Shown in pieces: positions 9,423-17,058 of a stretch of DNA of 64,000 bases (its first letter is position 1; every line of letters starts with the position of its first letter). The position numbers were made by a program, and so were the translations under genes. Under the pieces are notes generated by a model. That model ran no database searches. It had not been told where the DNA came from and was given only the letters and a program-made list of their open reading frames with translations. The stretch lies in assembly GCA_910574205.1 (NCBI GenBank), contig CAJSYJ010000004.1, positions 248,001-312,000 of the forward strand, written 5' to 3'. Source of the DNA: Bacteroidales bacterium (GTDB lineage Bacteria > Bacteroidota > Bacteroidia > Bacteroidales > Rikenellaceae).

Positions 9423-10811
9423 CTACAATCCCTTTATGTATTCGTCTATGGCTCTGGCAGCGCGTCGTCCGGCGCCCATGGCGAGGATGACCGTTGCGGC
9501 ACCAGTGACCGTATCGCCTCCGGCGAAGACGCCCTTGCGCGTGGTGGCTCCCGACTCGTCGGCCTCGATGCAGCCGCGGCGGTTGACGGCCAGACCCTCG
9601 GTCGTGGAGGCTATCAGCGGGTTGGGCGAGGTGCCCAGCGCCATTATCACTACGTCGCACTCGATCTCGAAGTCCGACCCCTCGACCGTCACGGGCGAGC
9701 GGCGGCCGCTCGCATCCGGCTCGCCCAGAGTCATCTCGACGCACGAGATGCCCTTGACCCAGCCTCTCTCGTCGGCGATGATGCGTGTAGGGTTGGTCAG
9801 CATGCGGAACTCGATGCCCTCCTCGCGTGCATGGTGCACCTCCTCGCGACGTGCGGGCAGCTCGGCCTCGCTGCGCCGGTAGACGATGACCGCCTCGGCA
9901 CCCAGACGCTTGGCCGTGCGCACGGCGTCCATGGCGACGTTGCCGCCGCCAACCACAACGGCACGCCTGCCCACGAAGACGGGCGTGTCCGAACTCTCCG
10001 AATCGTATGCCCCCATGAGGTTCACGCGCGTGAGGAACTCGTTGGCTGAGAATACGCCGTTGAGGTTCTCTCCCTCGATGCCCATGAAGCGCGGCAGACC
10101 TGCGCCCGAGCCGACGAAAACAGCGTCGTAGCCCTCCTTGTCGAGCAGGTCGTCGATCGTCAGCGTGCGGCCTATGATTACGTCGGTCTCGAACTCGACG
10201 CCCAGACGGCGCAGCGAGTCTATCTCGCGCTCGACGATCTTATCTTTCGGCAGACGGAACTCCGGTATGCCGTATACCAGTACGCCGCCCAACTTGTGCA
10301 GCGCCTCGAAGACCTTCACTTCGTAGCCCATTGCCGCAAGGTCGCTCGCGCAGGCCAGAGCCGACGGGCCGCTGCCTACGACGGCCACGCGGCGGCCGTT
10401 AGATTCTGGCCGTTCGACGGCGGCTGGTGCGTTGGCGATTTTCCAGTCGCCGACATATCGTTCGAGCTTGCCGATAGCGACCGGCTCGAACTTGACGCCT
10501 AACACGCACGAGCCCTCGCACTGCGTCTCCTGCGGACATACGCGGCCGCAGATGCTCGGCAGCAGCGAGTCCTTGGATATGATCTCGGAGGCCGCCTGCT
10601 CGTCGCCGCGGGCGACGGCCGCGATGAAGTCGGGTATGGCGATGCCTACCGGACATGCCGCCACGCATCGCGGATTCTTGCAGTTGAGACAGCGGCTCGC
10701 TTCGAGCATAGCCTCGTCGCGGTCGTAGCCGTAACATACCTCTTCGAAGTTGGTCGCCCGCACTGCGGGTGCCTGTTCGCGCACCTCGACGCGCGGTATT
10801 CTATTCGCCAT
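9423..10811 (-). CDS. nfnB: NfnB / GltD-like FAD-NADPH oxidoreductase (large Nfn subunit)
   Basis: A 462-residue protein of the glutamate synthase small-subunit family. The N-terminal iron-sulfur region has CLNCKNPRCVAACPVGI and CGRVCPQETQCEGSC. A Rossmann FAD site (VAVVGSGPSALACASDLA) and an NADPH site (AVVVGGGNVAMDAVRTA) follow. The start is the ATG at 10811, which overlaps the upstream gene's stop; a longer frame to 10928 runs inside that gene. With the FAD/2Fe-2S partner immediately upstream it most likely forms the NfnAB complex (NADH-dependent ferredoxin:NADP+ oxidoreductase, electron bifurcating). No large glutamate synthase subunit lies nearby, which supports Nfn over true GltD. Confidence 0.85.
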   Translation of the reverse strand: MANRIPRVEVREQAPAVRATNFEEVCYGYDRDEAMLEASRCLNCKNPRCVAACPVGIAIPDFIAAVARGDEQAASEIISKDSLLPSICGRVCPQETQCEGSCVLGVKFEPVAIGKLERYVGDWKIANAPAAVERPESNGRRVAVVGSGPSALACASDLAAMGYEVKVFEALHKLGGVLVYGIPEFRLPKDKIVEREIDSLRRLGVEFETDVIIGRTLTIDDLLDKEGYDAVFVGSGAGLPRFMGIEGENLNGVFSANEFLTRVNLMGAYDSESSDTPVFVGRRAVVVGGGNVAMDAVRTAKRLGAEAVIVYRRSEAELPARREEVHHAREEGIEFRMLTNPTRIIADERGWVKGISCVEMTLGEPDASGRRSPVTVEGSDFEIECDVVIMALGTSPNPLIASTTEGLAVNRRGCIEADESGATTRKGVFAGGDTVTGAATVILAMGAGRRAARAIDEYIKGL

Positions 10812-11661
10812 AACAGTTGCATTTATGTTTCTCCAATGCGTTGCGCTCGTGGGTGCGATACATCGCCTGACGGCGCATGGCCTCGTCGAAGTCCACCTCG
10901 TAACCGTCGAACTCGGGTCCGTCGACACACGTGAAGAGCATGCGTCCGCCCACGCTCACGCGGCATGCGCCGCACATGCCCGTGCCGTCGACCATAAGCG
11001 CGTTGAGCGAGACGGTCGTCGGCAGCGAATAGCTGCGTGCGGTCATCGTGACGAACTTCATCATTATCATCGGGCCTATGGCCACGCACTCGTCGTAGTG
11101 CTCGCCGCGGGTCTCGATAAGCTCCTTCATCAGCGCCGTGACCATGCCGTGAAAGCCTTCGGAGCCGTCGTCGGTGGCTATATGCAGGCACTCGGCCGCC
11201 TGACGCATCAGGTCGGTATAGATCAGCATATCGCGCGTCTTGGCGCCGATTATCACGTCGCACCTTACACCGTGCTCCGACAGCCACTTGACCTGCGGGT
11301 AGACCGGTGCGGCGCCGACACCGCCGGCCACGAACAGCCAGCGCCTGCTGCGCAGCTCGTCGAGCGGCATCGTGACGAAGTCCGACGGCCGTCCGAGCGG
11401 ACCGGCGAAGTCGGCCAGCGACTCGCCCACGCCCAGAGCGCAGATCTTACGAGTAGACAGACCTATGGTCTGGATGACGATCGTGACACTGCCTTCGGCT
11501 GCGTCGTAGTCGGCGATCGTCAGGGGGATTCGTTCGCCCCCTTGGTCGGCGCGCACTATGACGAACTGGCCGGGCAGGGCTGCCCGCGCCACTCGCGGCG
11601 CCGAAATACGCATCAGCCATATACTCTCGGCCAGCATGCGTTTCTCTAAAATTTCGAACAT
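10801..11661 (-). CDS. nfnA: NfnA / sulfide dehydrogenase beta-like FAD/NAD-binding protein
   Basis: A 286-residue protein related to PyrK and ferredoxin-NADP reductases. It has an FAD-binding beta barrel (residues 1-~95), an NAD-binding domain starting RRWLFVAGGVGAAPVYPQVKWL, and a C-terminal [2Fe-2S] site with CGACRVSVGG and a final cysteine in LFTCVDGPEFDG. This is the small Nfn subunit. Its stop overlaps the start of nfnB, so the pair is coupled. It begins 31 bp after the DUF1573 gene and may be co-transcribed with it. No dihydroorotate dehydrogenase is near, so a PyrK role is unlikely. Confidence 0.87.
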   Translation of the reverse strand: MFEILEKRMLAESIWLMRISAPRVARAALPGQFVIVRADQGGERIPLTIADYDAAEGSVTIVIQTIGLSTRKICALGVGESLADFAGPLGRPSDFVTMPLDELRSRRWLFVAGGVGAAPVYPQVKWLSEHGVRCDVIIGAKTRDMLIYTDLMRQAAECLHIATDDGSEGFHGMVTALMKELIETRGEHYDECVAIGPMIMMKFVTMTARSYSLPTTVSLNALMVDGTGMCGACRVSVGGRMLFTCVDGPEFDGYEVDFDEAMRRQAMYRTHERNALEKHKCNCYGE

Positions 11662-11692
11662 CTTTTACTGTTTCTTCAAATTTATCTCTCCG

Positions 11693-12784
11693 CTAATCTA
11701 TTATAGCGTTTACTCTTATCGTGTGCATCGGGTGCGCGGGATCGTTCGTAATGACGAATACGCGCGAGACGAACGCCCCCTCGCGTGCCGCCTGCGACGG
11801 CGAGAAGGTTACCGTGATGCTGCCGCTGCCGCCGGCGGGGATCATAAGTCCGCCTTCGGGGCGGCACCTCACGGCGGCGATGTTGCTCTCTGCCTTGCGG
11901 ACGATCAGAGGCGCCTGCCCCGTGTTGCGTATCTCGACGCGCTGCGAGATGATGCCGGAGTCTGCGGCGACATGTCCGAACCTGACTATCGTCGAAGGCA
12001 GCTGGGCCTTGGGCGATGCCGTGTCGACCGCCTCGTCGAAGTTGTCGACGGCGATGGCCTGCGTGGTCAGAAGCGTTTCCGAGGGTATGCCGTCGACCAC
12101 CATTGTCAGGGCATCGCGCATCGTGCCGTAGCGCGAGCTGTTCTCCGCCAGACGGTAACGCAATACGATGTCGCCCGTCTGTCCTGCGGCCAGCAGCTCG
12201 TCGTACTCGATTTGCAGGGCGCCGGAGGTCTCCACGGGCGCGAGCCTTACGAGCACCGGATGATCCGAGCGGTTGACGCAGCCTATGCGGGTCTCGACGC
12301 TCTTGCCGTGCTCGACGTATGCGAACGCATGGAAATTGCTCTCCAACCTTACGCCGCCGCCCATGTCGAACGGATATATCTCTTCGAGGCTCTTCTGCCG
12401 CGGCAGTACGCGGCCGACGATCTTCAAGCGTATATCCTCGTCCGAATCCGAAACCCTGACCGCAATGCTGCGGTCGATGCGTCCCGGCCGGTTCATCGGG
12501 TCGTAGCGTATCTCCAACTCGAAGCGTCCGTCAGGCTGTATCGGCCGTCGGTCGTAGCGCGGCGTCGTGCATCCGCACGAAGTCATGACCTCGACTACCG
12601 CCAGCGGTTTGTCGGATGTGTTGACCGCCTCGAAGCGGCATGTGACCGCTCCGCCGTCCTCGCGCACCTCGCCGTAGTCGAAGGTGGCGGCAGAGAACCG
12701 TAATGCACTCTGCGCCTGAACGCCCGCGAAGGCGAGCAGCGCGAGAGGCAAGAGGCAGATATATGGTATGCTTCGTATCTTCAT
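11693..12784 (-). CDS. Secreted DUF1573 protein
   Basis: A 363-residue exported protein (signal peptide residues 1-~24, ending GVQAQ). It contains two or three immunoglobulin-like DUF1573 repeats. The first is FSAATFDYGEVREDGGAVTCRFEAVN with SCGCTTPRYDRRPIQPDG, the family's CGCT hallmark. A later unit has FGHVAADSGIISQRVEIRNTGQAPLIV. DUF1573 proteins are common periplasmic or surface proteins of Bacteroidota with no fixed function. The start MKIRS at 12784 is preferred because the -7 box on this strand (12798-12791) lies just 6 bases upstream. Confidence 0.85.
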   Translation of the reverse strand: MKIRSIPYICLLPLALLAFAGVQAQSALRFSAATFDYGEVREDGGAVTCRFEAVNTSDKPLAVVEVMTSCGCTTPRYDRRPIQPDGRFELEIRYDPMNRPGRIDRSIAVRVSDSDEDIRLKIVGRVLPRQKSLEEIYPFDMGGGVRLESNFHAFAYVEHGKSVETRIGCVNRSDHPVLVRLAPVETSGALQIEYDELLAAGQTGDIVLRYRLAENSSRYGTMRDALTMVVDGIPSETLLTTQAIAVDNFDEAVDTASPKAQLPSTIVRFGHVAADSGIISQRVEIRNTGQAPLIVRKAESNIAAVRCRPEGGLMIPAGGSGSITVTFSPSQAAREGAFVSRVFVITNDPAHPMHTIRVNAIID

Positions 12785-12790
12785 CGAGTA

Positions 12791-12798
12791 CAAAGTTA
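12791..12798 (-). promoter_or_regulatory. -7 promoter box for the DUF1573 gene
   Basis: On the minus strand this reads TAACTTTG, six bases before the ATG at 12784, again leaving almost no leader. Confidence 0.6.
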
Positions 12799-12859
12799 CA
12801 CTAATTTATATTTTTTGCGATTTTTTTGTCTAAAATTTTGCAGAATTAAAAATATGGCG

Positions 12860-12867
12860 TATATTTG
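12860..12867 (+). promoter_or_regulatory. -7 promoter box for tRNA-Asn
   Basis: TATATTTG, with a TTTTG about 20 bases upstream as a -33 element, lies 31 bases before the tRNA. Confidence 0.65.
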
Positions 12868-12898
12868 CAGTCCAGAAACGGAAAGGTTCTTTCACAAT

Positions 12899-12972
12899 GC
12901 CTGAATAGCTCAGTTGGTTAGAGCACATGACTGTTAATCATGGGGTCCTAGGTTCAAGTCCTTGTTCAGGCG
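12899..12972 (+). tRNA. tRNA-Asn (GTT)
   Basis: A 74-base cloverleaf: acceptor GCCTGAA pairs with TTCAGGC, the D-arm is GCTC...GAGC, and the anticodon loop CTGTTAA gives anticodon GTT. The T-arm contains TTCAAGT. CCA is not encoded. Confidence 0.95.
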
Positions 12973-13055
12973 CATTTGCGCGAGGGTTGCAAGATAGAGT
13001 CCGATATCCGAAAGGAGTCGTCGGCTGAGGCCTTGCAGTCCCGAGCCATTTTTAC

Positions 13056-13130
13056 GGGAGCTTAGCTCAGCTGGTTCAGAGCGTCTGCCTTACAAGCAGA
13101 GGGTCGGGGGTTCGAATCCCTCAGCTCCCA
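13056..13130 (+). tRNA. tRNA-Val (TAC), copy 1
   Basis: A 75-base cloverleaf with acceptor GGGAGCT/AGCTCCC and anticodon loop CTTACAA (anticodon TAC). It is identical to the copy at 13623. A short hairpin with a T-run at about 13141-13172 follows and probably ends the transcript. Confidence 0.95.
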
Positions 13131-13182
13131 CTCTTATATCAACCGCTTACGGTAACGCAGGCGGTTTTTTTGTGAGATACAA

Positions 13183-13257
13183 GGGAGCATAGCTCAGTTG
13201 GTTTAGAGCGCCTGCTCGACAAGCAGGAGGTCTGCGGTTCAAATCCGCATGTTCCCA
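13183..13257 (+). tRNA. tRNA-Val (GAC) with C at position 33
   Basis: A 75-base cloverleaf with acceptor GGGAGCA/TGTTCCC, anticodon stem CCTGC/GCAGG (13211-13215, 13223-13227) and loop TCGACAA (13216-13222), which gives anticodon GAC. The base before the anticodon is C, where U33 is almost universal. All other arms pair normally, including the T-arm TGCGG/CCGCA. Confidence 0.9.
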
Positions 13258-13500
13258 CACCGGACAAACGACAGCGACAGATAAAATCTGTCGCTTTTTT
13301 TTGTGCTTCGCGGGGCGTGAAAATCAATTATCGTCCCGCTTCGCACCAATTCGCTTCACTTCGTTCGCATGTCGTTTGTCGGCATGTAACGGTGGATTAT
13401 TATATTTGCGGTTGCAGGGTGGGATTGATATTCGATTTCAGCGGTCGCCCTGCGAGTGCTTCGCACTTCAAATCCGCAAGATTTTGCGATACGCCGATCG
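13258..13500 (+). repeat. tRNA-linked repeat module, copy 0 (after tRNA-Val GAC)
   Basis: This is a non-coding module. Its parts in order: an outer inverted repeat ACAAACGAC (13264-13272) with GTCGTTTGT (13371-13379) that encloses a terminator hairpin (13274-13294, then T8) and a GTGC...GCAC hairpin; a -7-like box TATATTTG at 13401-13408; a variable-arm hairpin GCAGGGTG/CGCCCTGC (13414-13421, 13446-13453) whose loop contains CGATTTCAGCGG; a second hairpin AGTGC-TTC-GCACT; and TTCAAATCCGCA at 13467-13478, an exact 12-base copy of the T-arm of the tRNA just upstream (13238-13249). It is a diverged relative of the 227-bp copies that follow the next tRNA. Confidence 0.8.
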
Positions 13501-13595
13501 GTAGCGGTAGATATGATTTGTCGTTATCCGCAGCAATCTTGTGTGAAAAATAAGGAAAAAACGGTCATAGTCTTGCGGGAACGATTTATTTATTC

Positions 13596-13603
13596 TATAT
13601 TTG
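13596..13603 (+). promoter_or_regulatory. -7 promoter box for tRNA-Val copy 2
   Basis: TATATTTG lies 19 bases before the tRNA, with a TTGC about 20 bases further upstream. Confidence 0.6.
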
Positions 13604-13622
13604 CATCCGCAATAAGCGATAA

Positions 13623-13697
13623 GGGAGCTTAGCTCAGCTGGTTCAGAGCGTCTGCCTTACAAGCAGAGGGTCGGGGGTTCGAATCCCTCAGCTCCCA
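13623..13697 (+). tRNA. tRNA-Val (TAC), copy 2
   Basis: A 75-base tRNA identical to the copy at 13056-13130. Its last ~19 bases are duplicated twice downstream (13906-13924 and 14133-14151) as part of a tandem repeat. Confidence 0.95.
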
Positions 13698-14272
13698 CAA
13701 GCAAACGACGGCGACAGATAAAATCTGTCGCTTTTTTTTGTGCTTCGCGCAAGGTATGAAAATCAATTTTCGTCCCGCTTAGCACAAATGCGCTTCACTT
13801 CGTTCGCATGTCGTTTGTGTGTCGTGGTGCTGGTAATTCTGTTGTTTGGGGTTGCGAGAATAGTGTATATCGATTTCAGCGGTATTCTCGCTCCGGCTTC
13901 GCCGGTCGAATCCCTCAGCTCCCACAAGCAAACGACGGCGACAGATTTTATCTGTCGCTTTTTTTTGTGCTTCGCGCGAGGTATGGAAATCAATTTTCGT
14001 CCCGCTTAGCACAAATGCGCTTCACTTCGTTCGCATGTCGTTTGTGTGTCGTGGTGCTGGTAATTCTGTTGTTTGGGGTTGCGAGAATAGTGTATATCGA
14101 TTTCAGCGGTATTCTCGCTCCGGCTTCGCCGGTCGAATCCCTCAGCTCCCACAAGCAAACGACGGCGACAGATTTTATCTGTCGCTTTTTTTGTGCTTCG
14201 CGCGAGGTATGGAAATCAATTTTCGTCCCGCTTAGCACAAATGCGCTTCACTGCGTTCGCATGTCGTTTGTG
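13681..14272 (+). repeat. 227-bp tandem repeat carrying tRNA-Val 3' ends
   Basis: Units begin at 13681, 13908 and 14135 (period 227); the third is truncated near 14272. Each unit opens with the last part of tRNA-Val, followed by a terminator hairpin (13711-13731, 13938-13958, 14165-14185, each with a T-run) and, in full units, two hairpins. The first hairpin is GCGAGAATA/TATTCTCGC (13854-13862, 13883-13891) around a loop holding CGATTTCAGCGG. The second is CCGGC-TTC-GCCGG. Terminator loops are AAA in the first unit and TTT in the others. No coding capacity is evident; the short ORFs that cross the units are side effects of the repeat. Confidence 0.9.
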
Positions 14273-14330
14273 CTTTGCGCCGTTTGGCCGTGATTTGTCT
14301 GTATCGATTATTGCGGCATTGTGTCCGGTG

Positions 14331-14954
14331 TCAAACTTTCAAGGCGGTAATTTCGCGTTGCAGGGCGTCGAGGAAGCGGGCGGCGTGGGCGCCGTCCATC
14401 TGGGTGTGGTGGAACTGGAAAGAGATACGGAGCGTTGTCCTGAAAAGTCGGCGGCGGTATCTGCCCCATATCAGAAATGGGTTGTTGAAGATGCCGCTGT
14501 ACATGCCGACTGCGCCGTCGATCTCGCATTGAGTCAAGGCGGAGGTGCCGATGACCATGCTTTCGGCAAGATCATGATTGGCGCACGTCTCGGCGACCTG
14601 CCGTGTAAGGCGCAGATAGTCGTCGTTGAAGCGTCGCAGATCGTTCGAGAAGGGGATGTCGCACGAGCTGACCTCGCCCTGTCGGTTGGCGACGATAGTG
14701 TTTACGGCGATCGTGTCGTAAAGCATAAGTCTGCCGTCGACGGGCAGCATGTGGAACTCCGCGATGTCGTTTGCGGCGCGGCCGATGCACCAGCACATAA
14801 GCATATTGAACTTGATCTTTTTTCTGCGGCTCAGGCGCACGAGGTGCGATACGTCGAGCGTCTTGAAGAGCGTTACCATAGGCATCGGCGCCTGCATCCA
14901 CATCTCGAATGCGTAAGCGCGTGATGTCTGTGTGGGGTCGACTGCATGTTTCAT
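14331..14954 (-). CDS. Chloramphenicol acetyltransferase-like (CatA family) protein
   Basis: A 207-residue single-domain acyltransferase of the CAT fold. The catalytic motif is near the C-terminus: FQFHHTQMDGAHAARFL, with the HHxxxDG active-site histidine. An N-terminal half typical of the family includes FKTLDVSHLVRLSRRKKIKFNMLM. CatA enzymes transfer acetyl groups from acetyl-CoA to chloramphenicol; many chromosomal relatives in Bacteroidales have other, unknown acceptors, so resistance should not be assumed. A -7 box TATCTTTG on this strand (14987-14980) lies 25 bases upstream of the start. The gene stands alone. Confidence 0.82.
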   Translation of the reverse strand: MKHAVDPTQTSRAYAFEMWMQAPMPMVTLFKTLDVSHLVRLSRRKKIKFNMLMCWCIGRAANDIAEFHMLPVDGRLMLYDTIAVNTIVANRQGEVSSCDIPFSNDLRRFNDDYLRLTRQVAETCANHDLAESMVIGTSALTQCEIDGAVGMYSGIFNNPFLIWGRYRRRLFRTTLRISFQFHHTQMDGAHAARFLDALQREITALKV

Positions 14955-14979
14955 AGCTTGTCATTTATTTGTTTGCCCG

Positions 14980-14987
14980 CAAAGATA
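14980..14987 (-). promoter_or_regulatory. -7 promoter box for the CAT-like gene
   Basis: TATCTTTG on the minus strand, 25 bases before the ATG at 14954. Confidence 0.65.
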
Positions 14988-15046
14988 GCTCAATCGCTCC
15001 ACACGGTATAGAATATTTTCGACAAGCCGGGATGCAAAATACGGCA

Positions 15047-15880
15047 TCATGCGCGGTCGTCGAACAGACTCGAATTGCGGTATGCGACCCTCGACAGTGC
15101 GGCGGGGGTATAGCCGCTCAGCCGGCGGCACTCGCGTGTGAAGTGCGACTGGTCGGAATATCCGCTCGCATGCGCCGCAGCGGCAAGCGAGGGCATATGG
15201 CTGCGGTCGCTCATTAGTGCGAGAGCCCTCTGGAAGCGTACTATGCCGGCATACTGCTTGGGATTCATCCCCACCAGGGCGTTGAATATGCGCTCGAACT
15301 GCTTCATGCAGAGACATGCGTCTCGGGCGAGCTGCCCGACCGTCGTCTGCGGCGCAGCGAACAGTGTTCGTACAGCCTTGTCTATTCTATCGAGGTTGAG
15401 TGCCGTAATGTCGTGCCGACTGCTGTCGGAGAGCGTGGCGGCAGCCTGTCGGAGGAGCCACTTCTCGACGGCGGCGATGCCGTGGCCGTCGTCGGATTCG
15501 ATCGTCCGCACGGCCAGCTCGTCGAGGCTTCTGTTGTCTAAGTCGCGGCCGTCGATCTCGCGATCGTATAGTTCCGAAGAGGGGATGCCGAGAAACAGAC
15601 TCGATGTATGCGGGCGGAACACTACCGCAATCATCTCGGTATTGCCGTCGGAGCGGAGATGCGCCGCGAAGTCGGTCTGGCCGCTTACGGTCAAAGGGTG
15701 CTGCGAGGCGTTCAGCTCGGGGACGTAGAGAGGCGTGCGTCTATGGAATAACAGCTGCATGCAGCCCACGGGAAATGTAAGTGCGTTTGCAGGCCGGTCG
15801 CAACGCATTGTATAGTAGTATCTTATGTATGGGCGCAGCGCATGGCAGGGTGCGTGCAGCGTGAAGCGGACGTCGTTCAT
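15047..15880 (-). CDS. AraC-family transcriptional regulator
   Basis: A 277-residue regulator. The N-terminal ~140 residues form a cupin-like sensing domain (HALRPYIRYYYTMRC, FPVGCMQLLFHRR) of the type found in many Bacteroidota AraC proteins. The C-terminal ~100 residues carry two helix-turn-helix motifs: QLARDACLCMKQFERIFNALVGMNPKQY, then SLAAAAHASGYSDQSHFTRECRRLSGYTP. It lies 100 bp downstream of the hydrolase/reductase pair on the same strand but has its own -7-like box (TATCTTCG at 15892-15885, four bases before the ATG). It may control that pair; this is inference from position. Confidence 0.9.
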   Translation of the reverse strand: MNDVRFTLHAPCHALRPYIRYYYTMRCDRPANALTFPVGCMQLLFHRRTPLYVPELNASQHPLTVSGQTDFAAHLRSDGNTEMIAVVFRPHTSSLFLGIPSSELYDREIDGRDLDNRSLDELAVRTIESDDGHGIAAVEKWLLRQAAATLSDSSRHDITALNLDRIDKAVRTLFAAPQTTVGQLARDACLCMKQFERIFNALVGMNPKQYAGIVRFQRALALMSDRSHMPSLAAAAHASGYSDQSHFTRECRRLSGYTPAALSRVAYRNSSLFDDRA

Positions 15881-15884
15881 GCTG

Positions 15885-15892
15885 CGAAGATA
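15885..15892 (-). promoter_or_regulatory. -7-like box for the AraC gene
   Basis: TATCTTCG on the minus strand, four bases before the ATG at 15880. It is one base off the consensus. Confidence 0.45.
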
Positions 15893-15980
15893 CGATATTT
15901 ATCGAGATGATTTACCGCTATGCGAAAAGAGGGCGCAGACCGAAGTCGCAGCCCTCTTGCATATCGCCGAAATCATGGGT

Positions 15981-17048
15981 CTAACGCATGTTCTCGTTGA
16001 AGAAGCGCTCCATTTCGTCGAACGGAATAGCACCCGTATTGTCGTACAGGTCGACATGGCTGGCGCCCGGGATGATGCTCAGATGCTTGTTGTCGCCTCT
16101 CAGTCTCTTGAATGCGTCTTCGCTGAAATAGCGTGAATGAGCTTTTTCGCCGTGGATCAGGAGCACTGCGCTGCGTATCTCGTCGCTGTAAGCGAGGATC
16201 GGGGCGTTGAGGAACGAGAGTGCCGAGGTCTTGTTCCAACCGCTGTTGGAGTTGAGCGAGCGCTCGTGGTAGCCGCGCGGCGTCTTGTAGTATGCGTAGT
16301 AGTCCCTGACGAACTGCGGCGCGTCGTCGGGCAGCGGGTCGACGACGCCTCCGGCGAGCTCGCAGGCACCGTTGCGATAGTCCTCTGTGCGCTGCGCGCT
16401 CAGCGCACGGCGCATGCGGTAGCGCTCGTCGGAGGTCATCGTGTCGAAGTATCCGTTGGCCGTGCAGCGGCTTATGTCGTACATCGTCGCGGCGACCGTG
16501 GCCCTGATGCGTGTGTCGACGGCGGCGGCATTGAGGGCGAATCCTCCCCAGCCGCATATGCCGATGATGCCGATGCGCCCGGGATCGACTTCGGGCATTG
16601 TCGAGAGCAGGTCTACCGCTGCGCTGAAATCCTCGGTACTGATGTCGGGAGAGGCCACGTAGCGCGGCTCGCCGCCGCTCTCGCCCGTGAACGAGGGGTC
16701 GAATGCCAGTGTCACGAAGCCGCGCCGTGCCATAGTCTGGGCATACAGCCCCGACGCCTGCTCCTTGACCGCTCCGAATGGTCCGCTGACGGCTATGGCG
16801 GGCAGTCGGCCGGCGGTGTTCCTGGGCATGTAGAGATCGGCCGCGAGCGTTATGCCGTAACGGTTGCGGAACGTTACCTTGCGGTGGTCGACCTCGTCGC
16901 TTTGAGGGAATGTCTTGTCCCAATGCTGCGTAAGTGCAGGATGCGTAGTATTCATATCGTCTTTCGCGTTGTCGCCTGTCGCGCCCGTGCAGGCCGTAAT
17001 GGCGGCGATGCAGGCGGAGAGTGCGTATTTAATGATTTCGGTTTTCAT
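15981..17048 (-). CDS. Alpha/beta hydrolase, probable lipoprotein
   Basis: A 355-residue protein. The N-terminus MKTEIIKYALSACIAAITAC is a lipoprotein-type signal with cysteine at ~20, so the enzyme is probably anchored outside the cytoplasmic membrane. The hydrolase core has the nucleophile elbow GICGWGGFALNAAA (Gly-x-Cys-x-Gly, a dienelactone-hydrolase-like variant of GxSxG) and a late histidine in IPGASHVDLYD. An aspartate candidate is in LLIHGEKAHSRYF. It looks like the DLH/acetyl-xylan esterase group acting on small esters; the substrate is unknown. A longer frame to 17126 is ignored because it overlaps the upstream gene. It begins 10 bp after the reductase gene. Confidence 0.8.
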   Translation of the reverse strand: MKTEIIKYALSACIAAITACTGATGDNAKDDMNTTHPALTQHWDKTFPQSDEVDHRKVTFRNRYGITLAADLYMPRNTAGRLPAIAVSGPFGAVKEQASGLYAQTMARRGFVTLAFDPSFTGESGGEPRYVASPDISTEDFSAAVDLLSTMPEVDPGRIGIIGICGWGGFALNAAAVDTRIRATVAATMYDISRCTANGYFDTMTSDERYRMRRALSAQRTEDYRNGACELAGGVVDPLPDDAPQFVRDYYAYYKTPRGYHERSLNSNSGWNKTSALSFLNAPILAYSDEIRSAVLLIHGEKAHSRYFSEDAFKRLRGDNKHLSIIPGASHVDLYDNTGAIPFDEMERFFNENMR

Positions 17049-17058
17049 ATTCGTCGTA

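Noticed and set aside
9423-10811. Glutamate synthase small subunit (gltD) role
   Set aside because: No large subunit is adjacent and an NfnA-type partner overlaps the gene, so Nfn is the better reading.
13740-14293. Short repeated ORFs in the tRNA repeat array
   Set aside because: They cross terminator hairpins and tRNA remnants in several frames; their similarity only reflects the DNA repeat.
14331-14954. Confident chloramphenicol resistance gene
   Set aside because: The fold and active site fit, but chromosomal CatA relatives often have other substrates and nothing mobile is next to it.
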